64,000 nt of DNA from Bacteroidales bacterium (GTDB taxonomy: Bacteria > Bacteroidota > Bacteroidia > Bacteroidales > UBA932). A program made the translations under genes and the position numbers. The notes beneath the pieces are model-generated. The model was not told the DNA's origin, searched no databases, and saw nothing but the letters and a program-made list of their open reading frames with translations. The stretch is from the NCBI GenBank assembly GCA_017534745.1, contig JAFXVX010000005.1, positions 62,001 to 126,000 of the forward strand, written 5' to 3'. Of this stretch, positions 44,984 to 54,010 are shown one piece after another (positions within the stretch are counted from its first letter, which is position 1; each line of letters starts with the position of its first letter).

Positions 44984-45847
44984 TTATTTCCTTCTCACAT
45001 CGATACGTCCGACGTACTCGCCCCAGCAGCCGTCCTGGACGATGGGGACCTCGACGCCGTCGAGGTTCGTGGCATAGGCCATCTCCTCGAGGAAGGTGTG
45101 GGAGTGGCCGCCGATGACGATGTCAACGTTGCGTGTGTCAGCGACCATCTGGGGATCGATGTAGTCCTCGTCCTCAAAGCCGATGTGGTTGAGGGCGATG
45201 ACGATGTCGCAGTGCTCCTCTTCCTTGAGGTACTTCGCCCACTTGTTGATGGACTCGGCCTGGTCGAAGGAAGGAAGACGGTCCGCGGTGTCGCGGTCGA
45301 TCATCGAGCTGAGGTCGCAGATGATGCCGGTGATACCGATCTTGAGGCCGGCCTTCTCGACGATGGTGTAGGGAGTGATGTACTTCCCCGCCTCGAAGGT
45401 CGAGAAATCGTAGTTGGCACAGACCACAGGGCAGTTGAGCATGGCGAGCCTGCGGCCCAGCTCCTCGAGTCCGTTGTCGAACTCGTGGTTGCCGAGGGCG
45501 ACGGCGTCGTAGCCCATTGCGTTGATGGTCTCGATCTCGAGGTCGCCGCCAAGCTCGGAGAAGTAAGACGTGCCCTGAGAGAAATCGCCGGCGTGGAGAA
45601 GGAGAATATTCTCTTCGCCTTCGGCTTTGCGGAGGCTGTCGATATAGGCTGCCCTTTCGATGACGCCGCCAAGGAGGACGGTGCCGTCCTCATCGATGGC
45701 GACGGGCTCGAAATGGCTGTGGGTGTCGTTGACGTGGAGGATCACGAGGTGCTTGTCCGCATTCCTGTTGCAAAGAAGGGCAACGAAGACCAGGGCGCAG
45801 CAGAGAAGGACTGCGCAGACGGTTGATATGATGATTTTCTTTTTCAT
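44984..45847 (-). CDS. 5'-nucleotidase/UshA N-terminal metallophosphatase domain protein
   Basis: The protein has 287 residues: an N-terminal membrane segment (KKIIISTVCAVLLCCALVFV) and a calcineurin-like phosphoesterase domain with ILHVNDTHSHF, LLLHAGDFSQG, ALGNHEFDNG and VIGGHSHTF, all metal-site motifs of the UshA family. The substrate-binding C-terminal domain is missing here but is encoded by the gene just upstream, so the enzyme appears split over two peptides. The start at 45847 is four bases after the upstream stop; an earlier TTG is less likely. Confidence 0.88.
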   Translation of the reverse strand: MKKKIIISTVCAVLLCCALVFVALLCNRNADKHLVILHVNDTHSHFEPVAIDEDGTVLLGGVIERAAYIDSLRKAEGEENILLLHAGDFSQGTSYFSELGGDLEIETINAMGYDAVALGNHEFDNGLEELGRRLAMLNCPVVCANYDFSTFEAGKYITPYTIVEKAGLKIGITGIICDLSSMIDRDTADRLPSFDQAESINKWAKYLKEEEHCDIVIALNHIGFEDEDYIDPQMVADTRNVDIVIGGHSHTFLEEMAYATNLDGVEVPIVQDGCWGEYVGRIDVRRK

Positions 45848-45851
45848 AGCG

Positions 45852-46706
45852 CTACTCAACTGTTATGCGGCCGTCGGCCTTGTATGAAACTTCCTTTCCT
45901 TCCGCGGTCAGGTTACGGATATAATCCACCATGAATTCCTTGATCTGGACGTCGGTGATGATGACTTCCTTCGCGTTGCGGGCGATGGAGAAGCCGTCGC
46001 CGCCGTTGAGGAGGAAGTTGTTGGTCGCGACGCCATAGACCTTGTTGTCGTCGAGGGGTTTGCCGTCAACAGTCGCGGAGACGACCTTGCCGTCCTTGAA
46101 GACGAGGCGGATACCGCCGCAGCCCATCAGGGACGGGTGCTCTGCCATCCTGTTGATTATAGGCCTGATATCCTTGCCTTTCAGGGCCACATAGCACGGA
46201 TAGTTCCTGAAGGGGAACATCGAGAGGATGTGGTCGAGGAGGATGTCGCCCTTGGGCATATCGATGCGGATGCCGCCGTGGTTGGCGAAGCCGATATCGA
46301 CTTTCTTGCCTGTGAGCTTTTCGGTCTCGTCCATAAGGCAGTCGATGAACCAGTCGGAGATGGCAGATTCGGGAGAGCCGCAGGGCATTACCTCAGGGGA
46401 ATGGCCGATGACTTCCTTGACCCTCGCCATGCCGGGCTGGGCGTCGATGAGGAGCTTTGCTACCGCCGGGGTGCAGCCCTTCTTGAATTTGCGGCCGTTC
46501 GGGGCGACGTAGGTCTCGCCGTCGAAGTGGCCGAGGGCGGTGGCGACGTTCTCCGCCGTCACGGGGATGATCCCGGCGCGACGGCCATCCATGGCCTTGC
46601 GGGACCACTCGAAGGAGAAACCTTCGGGCGTCCCGTCCTGCGCGACCGCAAGCGAAGCTGCGAGAATCGCCGCGGCCGAAAGGATAAGTGTCTTAATGCT
46701 TTTCAT
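45852..46706 (-). CDS. 5'-nucleotidase C-terminal domain protein
   Basis: The protein has 284 residues with a signal peptide (MKSIKTLILSAAAILAASLAVA). The body matches the 5_nucleotid_C domain: VGHSPEVMP-like GHSPEVMPCGSPESAISDWF, DIGFANHGGIRIDMPKGDIL, LNGGDGFS. This is the substrate-binding half, while the catalytic half is the next gene. Both have export signals, so they could meet in the periplasm. Confidence 0.88.
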   Translation of the reverse strand: MKSIKTLILSAAAILAASLAVAQDGTPEGFSFEWSRKAMDGRRAGIIPVTAENVATALGHFDGETYVAPNGRKFKKGCTPAVAKLLIDAQPGMARVKEVIGHSPEVMPCGSPESAISDWFIDCLMDETEKLTGKKVDIGFANHGGIRIDMPKGDILLDHILSMFPFRNYPCYVALKGKDIRPIINRMAEHPSLMGCGGIRLVFKDGKVVSATVDGKPLDDNKVYGVATNNFLLNGGDGFSIARNAKEVIITDVQIKEFMVDYIRNLTAEGKEVSYKADGRITVE

Positions 46707-46708
46707 AA

Positions 46709-48106
46709 TTATTTTTGTTTGAACCATTTCCAAAGATCCTTGAAGGTGGATTTCTTGCCGTACATGAGTATGCCCACCTTATATATCTTGGCGCTCGCCC
46801 AGGCGCATCCGACAAACGTCAGGATGAGAAGGCCAATCGACAGGATAAGATCCAGCGCGGGCACCCCGAACGGAATTCTCGCCAGCATCACGATGGGCGA
46901 TGTGAAGGGGATGACCGACCCCCACCAGACAATCGCGCTGTCAGGCGCCTTGAAGGCGTAGAAGGCGATGAAGAAGCCAATGAGGAGCGGGATCGTGATG
47001 GGTATCTGGAGCTGCTGGGTGTCGGCAGCGTTCTCCCCGGAGGATGCAATGGCCGCAAACAGAGATGCATACAGCAGATATCCGAACACGAAATAGACGA
47101 GGAACGAGAATATAATCAGAGGATAATTGAGGGATGCCACGGTGCCGAACACAGCCTCAATGCCGGTCGGGGCGGCGAGGGAATCGGCCGGTGCAACAGC
47201 AGTTGTATCTGTCAGCGCGGCGATGTCGATCCCGCCGGGAACCGCCGCATCCATGCCCTCCATAGACATCACGGTCTGGGCCGCATCGGCCGAGCCGCCC
47301 AGCTTATCCAGCCCGACGGCGCTGCTGATTCCGAAAATAATGGCTCCGGAAAGCACTATCCAGAGGGTGAACTGGGTCAGGGCGACGAGGGCGACGCCGA
47401 TGATCTTGCCGAACATCAGCTCGGTCGAACTCACCGAGGAGACAAGCACCTCGACGACCCTGGAGGATTTCTCCTCGATGACGCTGTTCATCACCATGCC
47501 GCTGAACAGGGCGATGAACATATAGAGGGCCATCGCGAGGACCATCGAGATGATCATGAATACCTCCGACTGGGAAATCTGCTCGTTGCCCTTCTCATCG
47601 ACGGTGTAGGAGACGAGGGGGACCTTGACCTTGACATCGGAGATGATGTCTTCAAGGCCGGAGATGTTATAGGATTTCATCCTGTAGTCGCCAATCGCGT
47701 TGGAAAGCCGCCTTTCGATGGCGTCCTTGGACTCCACGCCGAGGGGCTTCTCGGAAAAGGTCCTTGCAGTGACCGTGCGGGCGACACTGTCGAGAGGAGA
47801 CACGGCGAGGAGGATGTCGACGCCTTCGGCGGCAAGGTTGTTCTTGAGGGAATCGACCGGAGTTGACGTGTAGTCCTTGAACACGAGGATGTCGCTGTCC
47901 TCCATGAAGGGCATCACGATGCCGGAGGGGTCGCTGACCGCGACGGTCTTGGCCTCGTCCTTGGCGCCGAGCATAATATATATCATTAGAGCGTAGGCGG
48001 CGACGAAAAGCACCGGGACGCCGAAGGTCGTGAGGAGGAAGGACTTTTTCTTTACTTTGTTGAGGTATTCCCTTCCGATGACGATATTGAGTTTGCTCAG
48101 GTTCAT
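46709..48106 (-). CDS. ABC-2 type transporter permease (NatB-like)
   Basis: The protein has 465 residues. An N-terminal membrane helix (about 22-46) is followed by an external loop of about 150 residues and a C-terminal block of five or six helices, the NatB/ABC2_membrane_3 layout. NatB proteins export sodium or small molecules; the substrate here is unknown. It follows its ATPase gene by three bases. Confidence 0.85.
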   Translation of the reverse strand: MNLSKLNIVIGREYLNKVKKKSFLLTTFGVPVLFVAAYALMIYIMLGAKDEAKTVAVSDPSGIVMPFMEDSDILVFKDYTSTPVDSLKNNLAAEGVDILLAVSPLDSVARTVTARTFSEKPLGVESKDAIERRLSNAIGDYRMKSYNISGLEDIISDVKVKVPLVSYTVDEKGNEQISQSEVFMIISMVLAMALYMFIALFSGMVMNSVIEEKSSRVVEVLVSSVSSTELMFGKIIGVALVALTQFTLWIVLSGAIIFGISSAVGLDKLGGSADAAQTVMSMEGMDAAVPGGIDIAALTDTTAVAPADSLAAPTGIEAVFGTVASLNYPLIIFSFLVYFVFGYLLYASLFAAIASSGENAADTQQLQIPITIPLLIGFFIAFYAFKAPDSAIVWWGSVIPFTSPIVMLARIPFGVPALDLILSIGLLILTFVGCAWASAKIYKVGILMYGKKSTFKDLWKWFKQK

Positions 48107-48109
48107 AGT

Positions 48110-49021
48110 CTAATCCTCCTCTGTGACAAGTTTGATGAATATATCGTTCATGCGCGGAATCAGCTCCTTGAAGGAGTTGACCGCGACCCCGCCGGCGATG
48201 ACCGCCGAAAGGGCGTCGTTGGAGCTTACGCCTTCCGCAAGCGCCAGGACAGCAGTGTGGCGACCCGAGACTTCCTCGTCGGAGAGCACGCTGAAGACGC
48301 CTTCCGCGGGCTTCAGGGCCTCTCCGGTATAGACGACCTCGACGTTGGAGCTGCCGTAGCGGCGGCGGATCTCATCGACCCCGCCGGTCACGACGAGATG
48401 GGACTTGTTGATGAGGGCGATCTCGTCGCAGAGCTCCTCGACCGATTCCATGTTATGGGTCGAGAGGATAATGGTCGCGCCCTCTTCCTTGAGGCGGAGG
48501 ATCTCTTTACGGATGACCTCCGCGTTGACCGGGTCAAAGCCGGAAAACGGCTCGTCGAGAATCATGAGGGAAGGACGGTGGACCACCGTAGTGATGAACT
48601 GGAGCTTCTGGGCCATACCTTTGGAGAGCTCCTCAACCTTCTTGTCCCACCAGTCCTGGATTTCGAAGCGGACGAACCACTTCTTGAGGGCTGCCGTCGC
48701 ATCGGCGGGAGACATCCCGCGGAGGCGGGCCAGATACATCGCCTGGTCCCCTACCTTCATCTTGCGGTAGAGACCGCGCTCCTCCGGAAGGTATCCGATC
48801 CTGGAAACGTCCTCGTCGGTGATAGGGTGACCGTCGAAAAGGACGGTCCCCTCGGTCGGGATGGTTATCCTGTTAATAATACGGATGAGGGTGGTCTTGC
48901 CGGCTCCGTTGGGTCCGAGAAGACCGAAGATTTTGCCTTCGGGGATAGTCAGGTTAATGTCCTCTATGGCGACTTTCTCGCCGAAGGTCTTTGTTACGTT
49001 TTTTATTTCAATTACCGACAT
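48110..49021 (-). CDS. ABC transporter ATP-binding protein (NatA-like)
   Basis: The protein has 303 residues. Walker A GPNGAGKTT (about 36-44), Q-loop region YLPEERGLYRKMKV, signature LSKGMAQKLQFI, Walker B LMILDEPFSGFDP and switch His in STHNMES. The C-terminal extension matches NatA/DUF4162 (VVYTGEALKPAEGVFSVLSD). It pairs with the permease next to it. Confidence 0.92.
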   Translation of the reverse strand: MSVIEIKNVTKTFGEKVAIEDINLTIPEGKIFGLLGPNGAGKTTLIRIINRITIPTEGTVLFDGHPITDEDVSRIGYLPEERGLYRKMKVGDQAMYLARLRGMSPADATAALKKWFVRFEIQDWWDKKVEELSKGMAQKLQFITTVVHRPSLMILDEPFSGFDPVNAEVIRKEILRLKEEGATIILSTHNMESVEELCDEIALINKSHLVVTGGVDEIRRRYGSSNVEVVYTGEALKPAEGVFSVLSDEEVSGRHTAVLALAEGVSSNDALSAVIAGGVAVNSFKELIPRMNDIFIKLVTEED

Positions 49022-49022
49022 A

Positions 49023-50066
49023 TCAGATATTTAGGATTTTAGTGACAAGCTCGGAGAGGAGTTCTCCCTGCGTCGCTTCCCCGCCGTCTCCCCCCTTGCT
49101 GCGGTAGTCGTACTCTGCGAGAAGGGATATGACCGCCATGCACTTGCGTATGGGATAATTGGCAACTGCCGCGTCATATTCACGGAAGAAAAACGGGCTG
49201 ACGCCGAGGACGCGGGCCTTGTCCTCCTGGGACGGGTGGCGGTCCTTCTCCAGCAGGGCTTCATAGCGGAGTATGCGCTGGAAGTGGGTAAACAGCGCCC
49301 CTACAGACATCGCGAGCACGAAGCGCGGCGCGCTTCCTATGAAAAATGCGGTCCGGAGAGCTTTCGCCGCGTTTTTCATCGAGAGCTGGCGGGTCAGCTC
49401 GAAGACCGAGAACTCGCGGCTGATGCCGACATTCCGCTCGATGTCGGACGCTGAAACGGTCTTAGTCCCGACAGGAAGGTTCTTAAGGAGCTTTTCAGTC
49501 TCGGCGGCGATGCGGCTGAGATCGGTCCCCGCGGCTTCCGCAAGGAGGCCGGCAGCTTCCGGATCGATGTCGAGGGAAATGCTCCTGTAGTAGGAATTGA
49601 TCCAACCGGGGAGTTCGTAGTCCTTGAGAGGGAGCGACTCCACGACGACACCGTACTTCAAAGCGTTCTTGTACAGGGCTTTGCGCTTATCGACCTTGGC
49701 GGCATGGAGACAGATTACAAAGACCGTCTCGGGGAGCGGATTCTCGCAGTAGATGGCGAGCTGGTCGAGTTCCTTCATCGCCTGCGCTTCCTTCACCACG
49801 ACGACCTGGCGCTCCGCCATCATCGGGAAACGGCGGGCCGCGGTGATGACCTTCTCTGCATCGGCGTCGGCCCCGTAGAACACCGTCTCGTTGAAATCCC
49901 TCTCCCACTCCTGCAGGGCGTATTCCATTATTGCCTTGCAGACGAGGTCCGGGTAATAAGGTTCTTCGCCCATCAGCAGATAGACACTCTTGAAGACGCC
50001 CCTGCGAGCGTCTTCAATGATGTCTGCGCACTGCTGCGCAACGGCGGCGTAACCTTTAGTTGCCAA
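49023..50066 (-). CDS. holA: DNA polymerase III subunit delta
   Basis: The protein has 347 residues. It is the clamp-loader wrench subunit. The family start (YLLMGEEPYYPDLVCKAIME) and ERDFNETVFYGADADAEKVI, RRFPMMAERQVVVVKEAQAM are typical, as is the C-terminal helical collar. It sits between hpf (directly adjacent) and the ABC ATPase gene. Confidence 0.9.
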   Translation of the reverse strand: MATKGYAAVAQQCADIIEDARRGVFKSVYLLMGEEPYYPDLVCKAIMEYALQEWERDFNETVFYGADADAEKVITAARRFPMMAERQVVVVKEAQAMKELDQLAIYCENPLPETVFVICLHAAKVDKRKALYKNALKYGVVVESLPLKDYELPGWINSYYRSISLDIDPEAAGLLAEAAGTDLSRIAAETEKLLKNLPVGTKTVSASDIERNVGISREFSVFELTRQLSMKNAAKALRTAFFIGSAPRFVLAMSVGALFTHFQRILRYEALLEKDRHPSQEDKARVLGVSPFFFREYDAAVANYPIRKCMAVISLLAEYDYRSKGGDGGEATQGELLSELVTKILNI

Positions 50067-50360
50067 TTATTTGTCGAATTTCTTTTCCTTGGCGCGGACA
50101 ATCTTTTCCTTCATAAGGTCCACCGCTTCGGTGACCGCCTCTTCAAAGGTCCTGGCGTTGCGCGCGATGATGAGCTCCTCGCCGGGGATGTGGGCATGGA
50201 TAGTGACATTCTTGTTGTCCGGCTCGTGGAGCAGGGACAGCGTCACGTCCACAGGGTCAACCCCGTCAAAGAACTTGGACAGCTTAGAGACCTTCTTATC
50301 GACATAGGCGAGAAGCTTCTCGTCTGCGTCGAACTTCAATGACTTCACTCTGATTTCCAT
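50067..50360 (-). CDS. hpf: Ribosome hibernation-promoting factor, short form
   Basis: The protein has 97 residues. MEIRVKSLKFDADEKLLAYV and VSKLSKFFDGVDPVDVTLSL with LIIARNARTFEEAVTEAVDL are the HPF/YfiA N-terminal domain. It binds the 30S subunit when growth stops. The long upstream extension is rejected: it would run into the SRP RNA terminator. Confidence 0.9.
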   Translation of the reverse strand: MEIRVKSLKFDADEKLLAYVDKKVSKLSKFFDGVDPVDVTLSLLHEPDNKNVTIHAHIPGEELIIARNARTFEEAVTEAVDLMKEKIVRAKEKKFDK

Positions 50361-50433
50361 AACTATAAAATTTACGACACTAACAAATATAGTGAATCTT
50401 CCTGCCGAAAGCAAATAAATATAAAAGAAAAAA

Positions 50434-50531
50434 GGGTAAGCTTGATTACATCGCACCGCTACGACCTCCTACCCTTGCTGCCTTCCGGCCCTGGGGGAGT
50501 TCAGAGGGAGCTGGTCGTGTAAGACTTACCC
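50434..50531 (-). ncRNA. ffs: Signal recognition particle RNA, small bacterial type
   Basis: The minus strand carries the conserved apical loop and asymmetric loop GGGCCGGAAGGCAGCAAGGG. The ends GGGTAAG (complement of 50525-50531) and CTTACCC (complement of 50434-50440) pair, and a T-rich run follows, making a terminator. Length of about 98 bases fits the short SRP RNA without an Alu domain. TACCTTTG (complement of 50539-50546) is its -7 box, 7 bases ahead. Confidence 0.9.
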
Positions 50532-50561
50532 TGGACTGCAAAGGTAGGAATAATTTTCTTT

Positions 50562-51053
50562 TTAGAAAACCTGACCTGCCGTTATACTGTCAAAAATGAA
50601 CGGGAGAAGGTCGTCCACCTTTGAAAATTTCTGGATCTTATTTCTTCCGACGAGGATGATCTTAAGCGGACGCCCGCCCTTGGCCTGGTACTCGGCCATC
50701 ACCTGGCGGCACTCGCCGCAGGGGGTCGCGGGGGTCTCGCAGATGCCGTTCTCATCGCTGCCCACTATGGCGAGGGTGTCGAAAGCCTTGTCGGGGTAAT
50801 TGGCGCCGGCGGCGAACATCGCGGTCCGCTCGGCGCAGAGGCCGGCTGGATAGGCGTTGTTCTCCTGGTTGGAGCCCTTGACGATGGTCCCGTCTTCAAG
50901 GCGGAGGGCGGCGCCGACGCGGAAGTGGGAATAAGGGCAGTAGGAGCCCTTCTGGGCGTCGATGGCGGCCGCGACGAGCTCGCGGTCTGCCGGCTCCATT
51001 TCATCGACGGAAAAGTAGTCTATGTATTCAATAACAAGCTTGCGGTTGATCAT
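50562..51053 (-). CDS. cdd: Cytidine deaminase
   Basis: The protein has 163 residues. It turns cytidine and deoxycytidine into uridines in pyrimidine salvage. Zinc site: AYPAGLCAERTAMF (Cys and catalytic Glu) and TPCGECRQVM (two Cys). The YCPYSHFRVGAAL motif is the substrate loop. Transcribed alone toward the SRP RNA gene. Confidence 0.95.
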   Translation of the reverse strand: MINRKLVIEYIDYFSVDEMEPADRELVAAAIDAQKGSYCPYSHFRVGAALRLEDGTIVKGSNQENNAYPAGLCAERTAMFAAGANYPDKAFDTLAIVGSDENGICETPATPCGECRQVMAEYQAKGGRPLKIILVGRNKIQKFSKVDDLLPFIFDSITAGQVF

Positions 51054-51103
51054 AGCTTTCGTGTCATATTTTCGGTTAGCTTCGCAATATAGTTATTTTT
51101 TTC

Positions 51104-51111
51104 TAATTTTG
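51104..51111 (+). promoter_or_regulatory. -7 box for the HsdR_N-like/CCA/Xer operon
   Basis: TAATTTTG (51104-51111) lies seven bases before the ATG at 51119, another near-leaderless layout. A TTCG lies 19 bases before it. Confidence 0.5.
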
Positions 51112-51118
51112 CGTGTCT

Positions 51119-51526
51119 ATGGAGCCTGAGAAGCAGACAATATACGATCCGCTGAGGAAAAAGGAAGTGGCGCTCACCCCCGAAGAGGAGGTGAGGCAGT
51201 GGTTCATCGGTGTGCTTCGGGACAGGCTCAAAGTGCCGTCGCACATGATGATGTCCGAGGTCGGGATGGTTTACGGCGCCGGGAAGGTGCTGCGGGCCGA
51301 CATCGTGGTCTGGGCCCGCGGGACCGGGAAGCCCCTTATGATCGTCGAGTGCAAGCGTCCGGAGGTCACTCTGGACAGCGCAGTGACAGACCAGGCCCTC
51401 CGCTACAACAACATCCTCGATGTCAAATACATAGTGATAACCAACGGCACAAAGACCTTCATGTTCCGCCGCGAAGGCGACGGATTCGTCTTTGTCGAAA
51501 AAGCCCCGCTCTGGGAAGAAATGTGA
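51119..51526 (+). CDS. Small HsdR N-terminal-like (PD-(D/E)xK) protein
   Basis: The protein has 135 residues. The nuclease core pattern VLRADIVVW...PLMIVECKRPEV has the Asp and Glu-x-Lys residues of type I restriction HsdR N-terminal domains. There is no helicase part and no hsdM or hsdS, so it is not a restriction system. Stand-alone proteins of this kind occur in many Bacteroidota; their role is unknown. It overlaps the next gene by one base (TGATG). Confidence 0.8.
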   Translation: MEPEKQTIYDPLRKKEVALTPEEEVRQWFIGVLRDRLKVPSHMMMSEVGMVYGAGKVLRADIVVWARGTGKPLMIVECKRPEVTLDSAVTDQALRYNNILDVKYIVITNGTKTFMFRREGDGFVFVEKAPLWEEM

Positions 51527-53046
51527 TGGCAACGATAACCGAAGGATACCTCGACTCCCCCATCTTCCGCATTATCGGAAGGACCGCCGCCGAAAAGGGC
51601 GTGCGGGCTTTCGTCATCGGCGGATATGTCCGGGACTGCTTCCTCTACGGCAAGGGTTCCGGCGACATAGACGTAGTGGTGGAAGGCAGCGGCATCGACC
51701 TTGCCGAGGCGGTGGCCCGGAAGGTCGGTGCGCGCAATGTAGCCGTTTACCGCAATTTCGGCACTGCGATGTTCCACTGGAAGGGCCTCGAGATAGAGTT
51801 CGTCGGAGCGAGGAAGGAGTCCTACGACAGGACTTCCCGCAAGCCTGTCGTCGAGGACGGGACTCTCGAGGAGGACCAGCTCAGGCGCGATTTCACAATC
51901 AACGCCATGGCCTTCAGCCTCCAGGAGGAGGACTTCGGCGCGCTCGTGGACCCGTTTGGCGGCATCCGCGACCTCGCCGAGGGCATCATCCGCACCCCGC
52001 TCGATCCGGACACTACCTACAGCGACGACCCTCTCCGAATGCTCCGCGCAGTCAGGTTTGCCTGCCGACTCTCTACGGAAGAGCATCCTTTTACTATTGT
52101 CCCGGAGTCCATCGAATCGATGAAGCGGAACACCGGAAGGATGGCCATCCTCTCGAAAGAGCGCATCGTTGAGGAACTCTCCAAGATTCTCCTGACCCAC
52201 CGTCCTTCAATGGGTTTCGCCCTCCTCGAAGAGACCGGCCTCCTGAAAGAGATACTCCCTGACCTTGTCAAGCTCAAAGGAGTCGAGACCGTCGATGGCA
52301 GGGGCCACAAGGAAAACTTCTCCCACACCCTTCAGGTGGTGGACAATGTCGCCGCCCTGGAGGAGGCGGCCATCGCCCGCGGAGAGCTTATGGACTATAC
52401 GCCCGAAGAAGACGGCGACGGATGGATATCATCCGTCCGCACGTCTCCCAACGTCTGGCTCCGCTGGGCCGCCCTTCTCCACGACATCGGGAAGCCGGCC
52501 TCCAAGCGCTTCGTCCCCGGCACCGGCTGGACCTTCCACGGCCACGAGGTAATCGGGGCCAGGATGGTCCCCGTGATCTTCCGCCAGATGAAAATGCCCG
52601 CGAACGAGAAGATGAAATACGTCCAGAAGCTCGTCGGCCTCCACCTCAGGCCGATAGCCCTCGTGGACGGCGAGGTGACCGATTCGGCCGTCCGCCGCCT
52701 TGTTTTCGACGCGGGCAACGACCTCGAGGACCTGATGCTCCTTTGCAACGCCGACATCACTTCGAAAAACCCGGCGAAAGTGGCGAGGATCAAATCCAAT
52801 TTCCAACTGGTTTCCGAGAAAATAGTCCAAGTGGAGGCCAAAGACGCCATCCGCAATTTCAAGAACCCGATTAGCGGAGATTACGTGATGGAAGTCTATG
52901 GCATCGGTCCGTGCAACACTATAGGTATAATAAAGGAAAGGGTTAAAAACGCCATCCTCGACGGCGAGATTCCCAATGAATTTGAAGCGGCCGACGCCCT
53001 GATGAGGGAAACGGCCGCCGGCCTCGGCCTGAAGCCTGTCAAATGA
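51526..53046 (+). CDS. cca: CCA-adding tRNA nucleotidyltransferase with HD domain
   Basis: The protein has 506 residues. It builds or repairs the CCA end of tRNAs. Head-domain motifs are VIGGYVRDCF, the catalytic GDIDVVVEG, RRDFTINAMAF and DDPLRMLRAVRFACRL. An HD domain (WAALLHDIGKPAS) sits at about residues 310-400, as in the larger bacterial CCA/polyA polymerase group; its phosphohydrolase activity may act on 2',3'-cyclic ends. Whether it adds full CCA or only part cannot be told from the sequence. Confidence 0.88.
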   Translation: MATITEGYLDSPIFRIIGRTAAEKGVRAFVIGGYVRDCFLYGKGSGDIDVVVEGSGIDLAEAVARKVGARNVAVYRNFGTAMFHWKGLEIEFVGARKESYDRTSRKPVVEDGTLEEDQLRRDFTINAMAFSLQEEDFGALVDPFGGIRDLAEGIIRTPLDPDTTYSDDPLRMLRAVRFACRLSTEEHPFTIVPESIESMKRNTGRMAILSKERIVEELSKILLTHRPSMGFALLEETGLLKEILPDLVKLKGVETVDGRGHKENFSHTLQVVDNVAALEEAAIARGELMDYTPEEDGDGWISSVRTSPNVWLRWAALLHDIGKPASKRFVPGTGWTFHGHEVIGARMVPVIFRQMKMPANEKMKYVQKLVGLHLRPIALVDGEVTDSAVRRLVFDAGNDLEDLMLLCNADITSKNPAKVARIKSNFQLVSEKIVQVEAKDAIRNFKNPISGDYVMEVYGIGPCNTIGIIKERVKNAILDGEIPNEFEAADALMRETAAGLGLKPVK

Positions 53047-53963
53047 GCGGCTGGAAGGAAAAATACCTCGCCTACTTAGGCTCCGTAAGGCGATATTCCC
53101 CGAGGACCGTCGCCATCTACGACGAGGTCATCGACTCTTTCGCCGCCTTCTCGGGCACTCCCGCCGAGGAATCGCTTCTTCCCCAGATTATCCGCAGCTA
53201 TGAGGTGGATTTGCTGAAAAAGGATTCCGCGAGGACCGTCCACCTTCACCTTTCCGTCCTGAGCGGCTTCTCGAAGTTCCTTCTCCGGGAGGGCGTCCTG
53301 AAATCCAATCCGGTCAAGGCCGTTTCCCGTCCGAAACTGGACAAACACCTTCCGGAATACTACAGGGTTTCCTCCATGGAGGAGTATTTCGAAAAAACCG
53401 CATATCTTCCCCGTGAAGCGGAAGCCCTTTCAGGCGATCCCGACTATTACGGACGGCTCCTTTCGAGGATAATCATCCTGCTTCTTTTTAACTGCGGAGT
53501 CCGCCGCAGCGAACTGATTTCACTCACTCACGCATCCCTGGACAGAAATCGCAAAGTACTGTCCGTCAGAGGTAAGGGAGATAAGATGAGAGAAATACCG
53601 ATGCTCGACGAGGTCATCGGCGAGATCTCCGTCTATGAGACGGTCTCTGCCGGAAAGTTCGGCGGCCAGGCCCCGGAAACTCCCCTCCTCCTGACGGAAA
53701 AGGGAGGGGCTCTCTATCCGGTCTATGTGGACAGGACGGTCAAGCGCGAGCTTGCCGGCGTCCCCGGCATCACCGGCCGCCGTTCTCCCCATGTCCTGCG
53801 TCACTCGGTAGCCACCGGCCTACTTTCCGACGGCGCTGACCTCAACTCCATCAAAGAGATGCTCGGCCACTCCTCCCTCGCCGCCACACAGGTTTACACG
53901 CACCTTTCTCCGGAAAAGCTTAAGAAAGTTTACACCTCGGCCCACCCCAGGGCAAAAAAATAA
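53043..53963 (+). CDS. xerC: Tyrosine recombinase XerC-like
   Basis: The protein has 306 residues. Catalytic residues are Arg154 (CGVRRSEL), Lys178 (RGKGDKMRE), His250 and Arg253 (SPHVLRHSV), His276 (LGHSS) and Tyr285 (QVYTH). It overlaps the CCA gene (ATGA) and ends at a terminator, a housekeeping context. It is the likely partner of the XerD at 6984-7874. Confidence 0.88.
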   Translation: MSGWKEKYLAYLGSVRRYSPRTVAIYDEVIDSFAAFSGTPAEESLLPQIIRSYEVDLLKKDSARTVHLHLSVLSGFSKFLLREGVLKSNPVKAVSRPKLDKHLPEYYRVSSMEEYFEKTAYLPREAEALSGDPDYYGRLLSRIIILLLFNCGVRRSELISLTHASLDRNRKVLSVRGKGDKMREIPMLDEVIGEISVYETVSAGKFGGQAPETPLLLTEKGGALYPVYVDRTVKRELAGVPGITGRRSPHVLRHSVATGLLSDGADLNSIKEMLGHSSLAATQVYTHLSPEKLKKVYTSAHPRAKK

Positions 53964-53994
53964 GGTGCAACCTTTGTGGGCTGCACCTTTTTTT
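53962..53994 (+). terminator. Rho-independent terminator after xerC
   Basis: AAGGTGCA (53962-53969) and TGCACCTT (53982-53989) form an eight-base-pair stem followed by TTTTT. It starts at the stop codon of xerC. Confidence 0.88.
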
Positions 53995-54010
53995 GTTAAT
54001 GGGTTAAACC

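Noticed and set aside
46715..47866. 383-codon frame opposite the NatB-like permease gene
   Set aside because: Mirror of a real membrane-protein gene; composition (Gly, Asp, His, Arg) is typical of antisense frames here.
51199..51525. Longer start for the CCA-adding enzyme
   Set aside because: The extension would overlap the HsdR_N-like gene and has antisense-like composition; the GGYVRD motif lies at the normal distance from the ATG at 51526.
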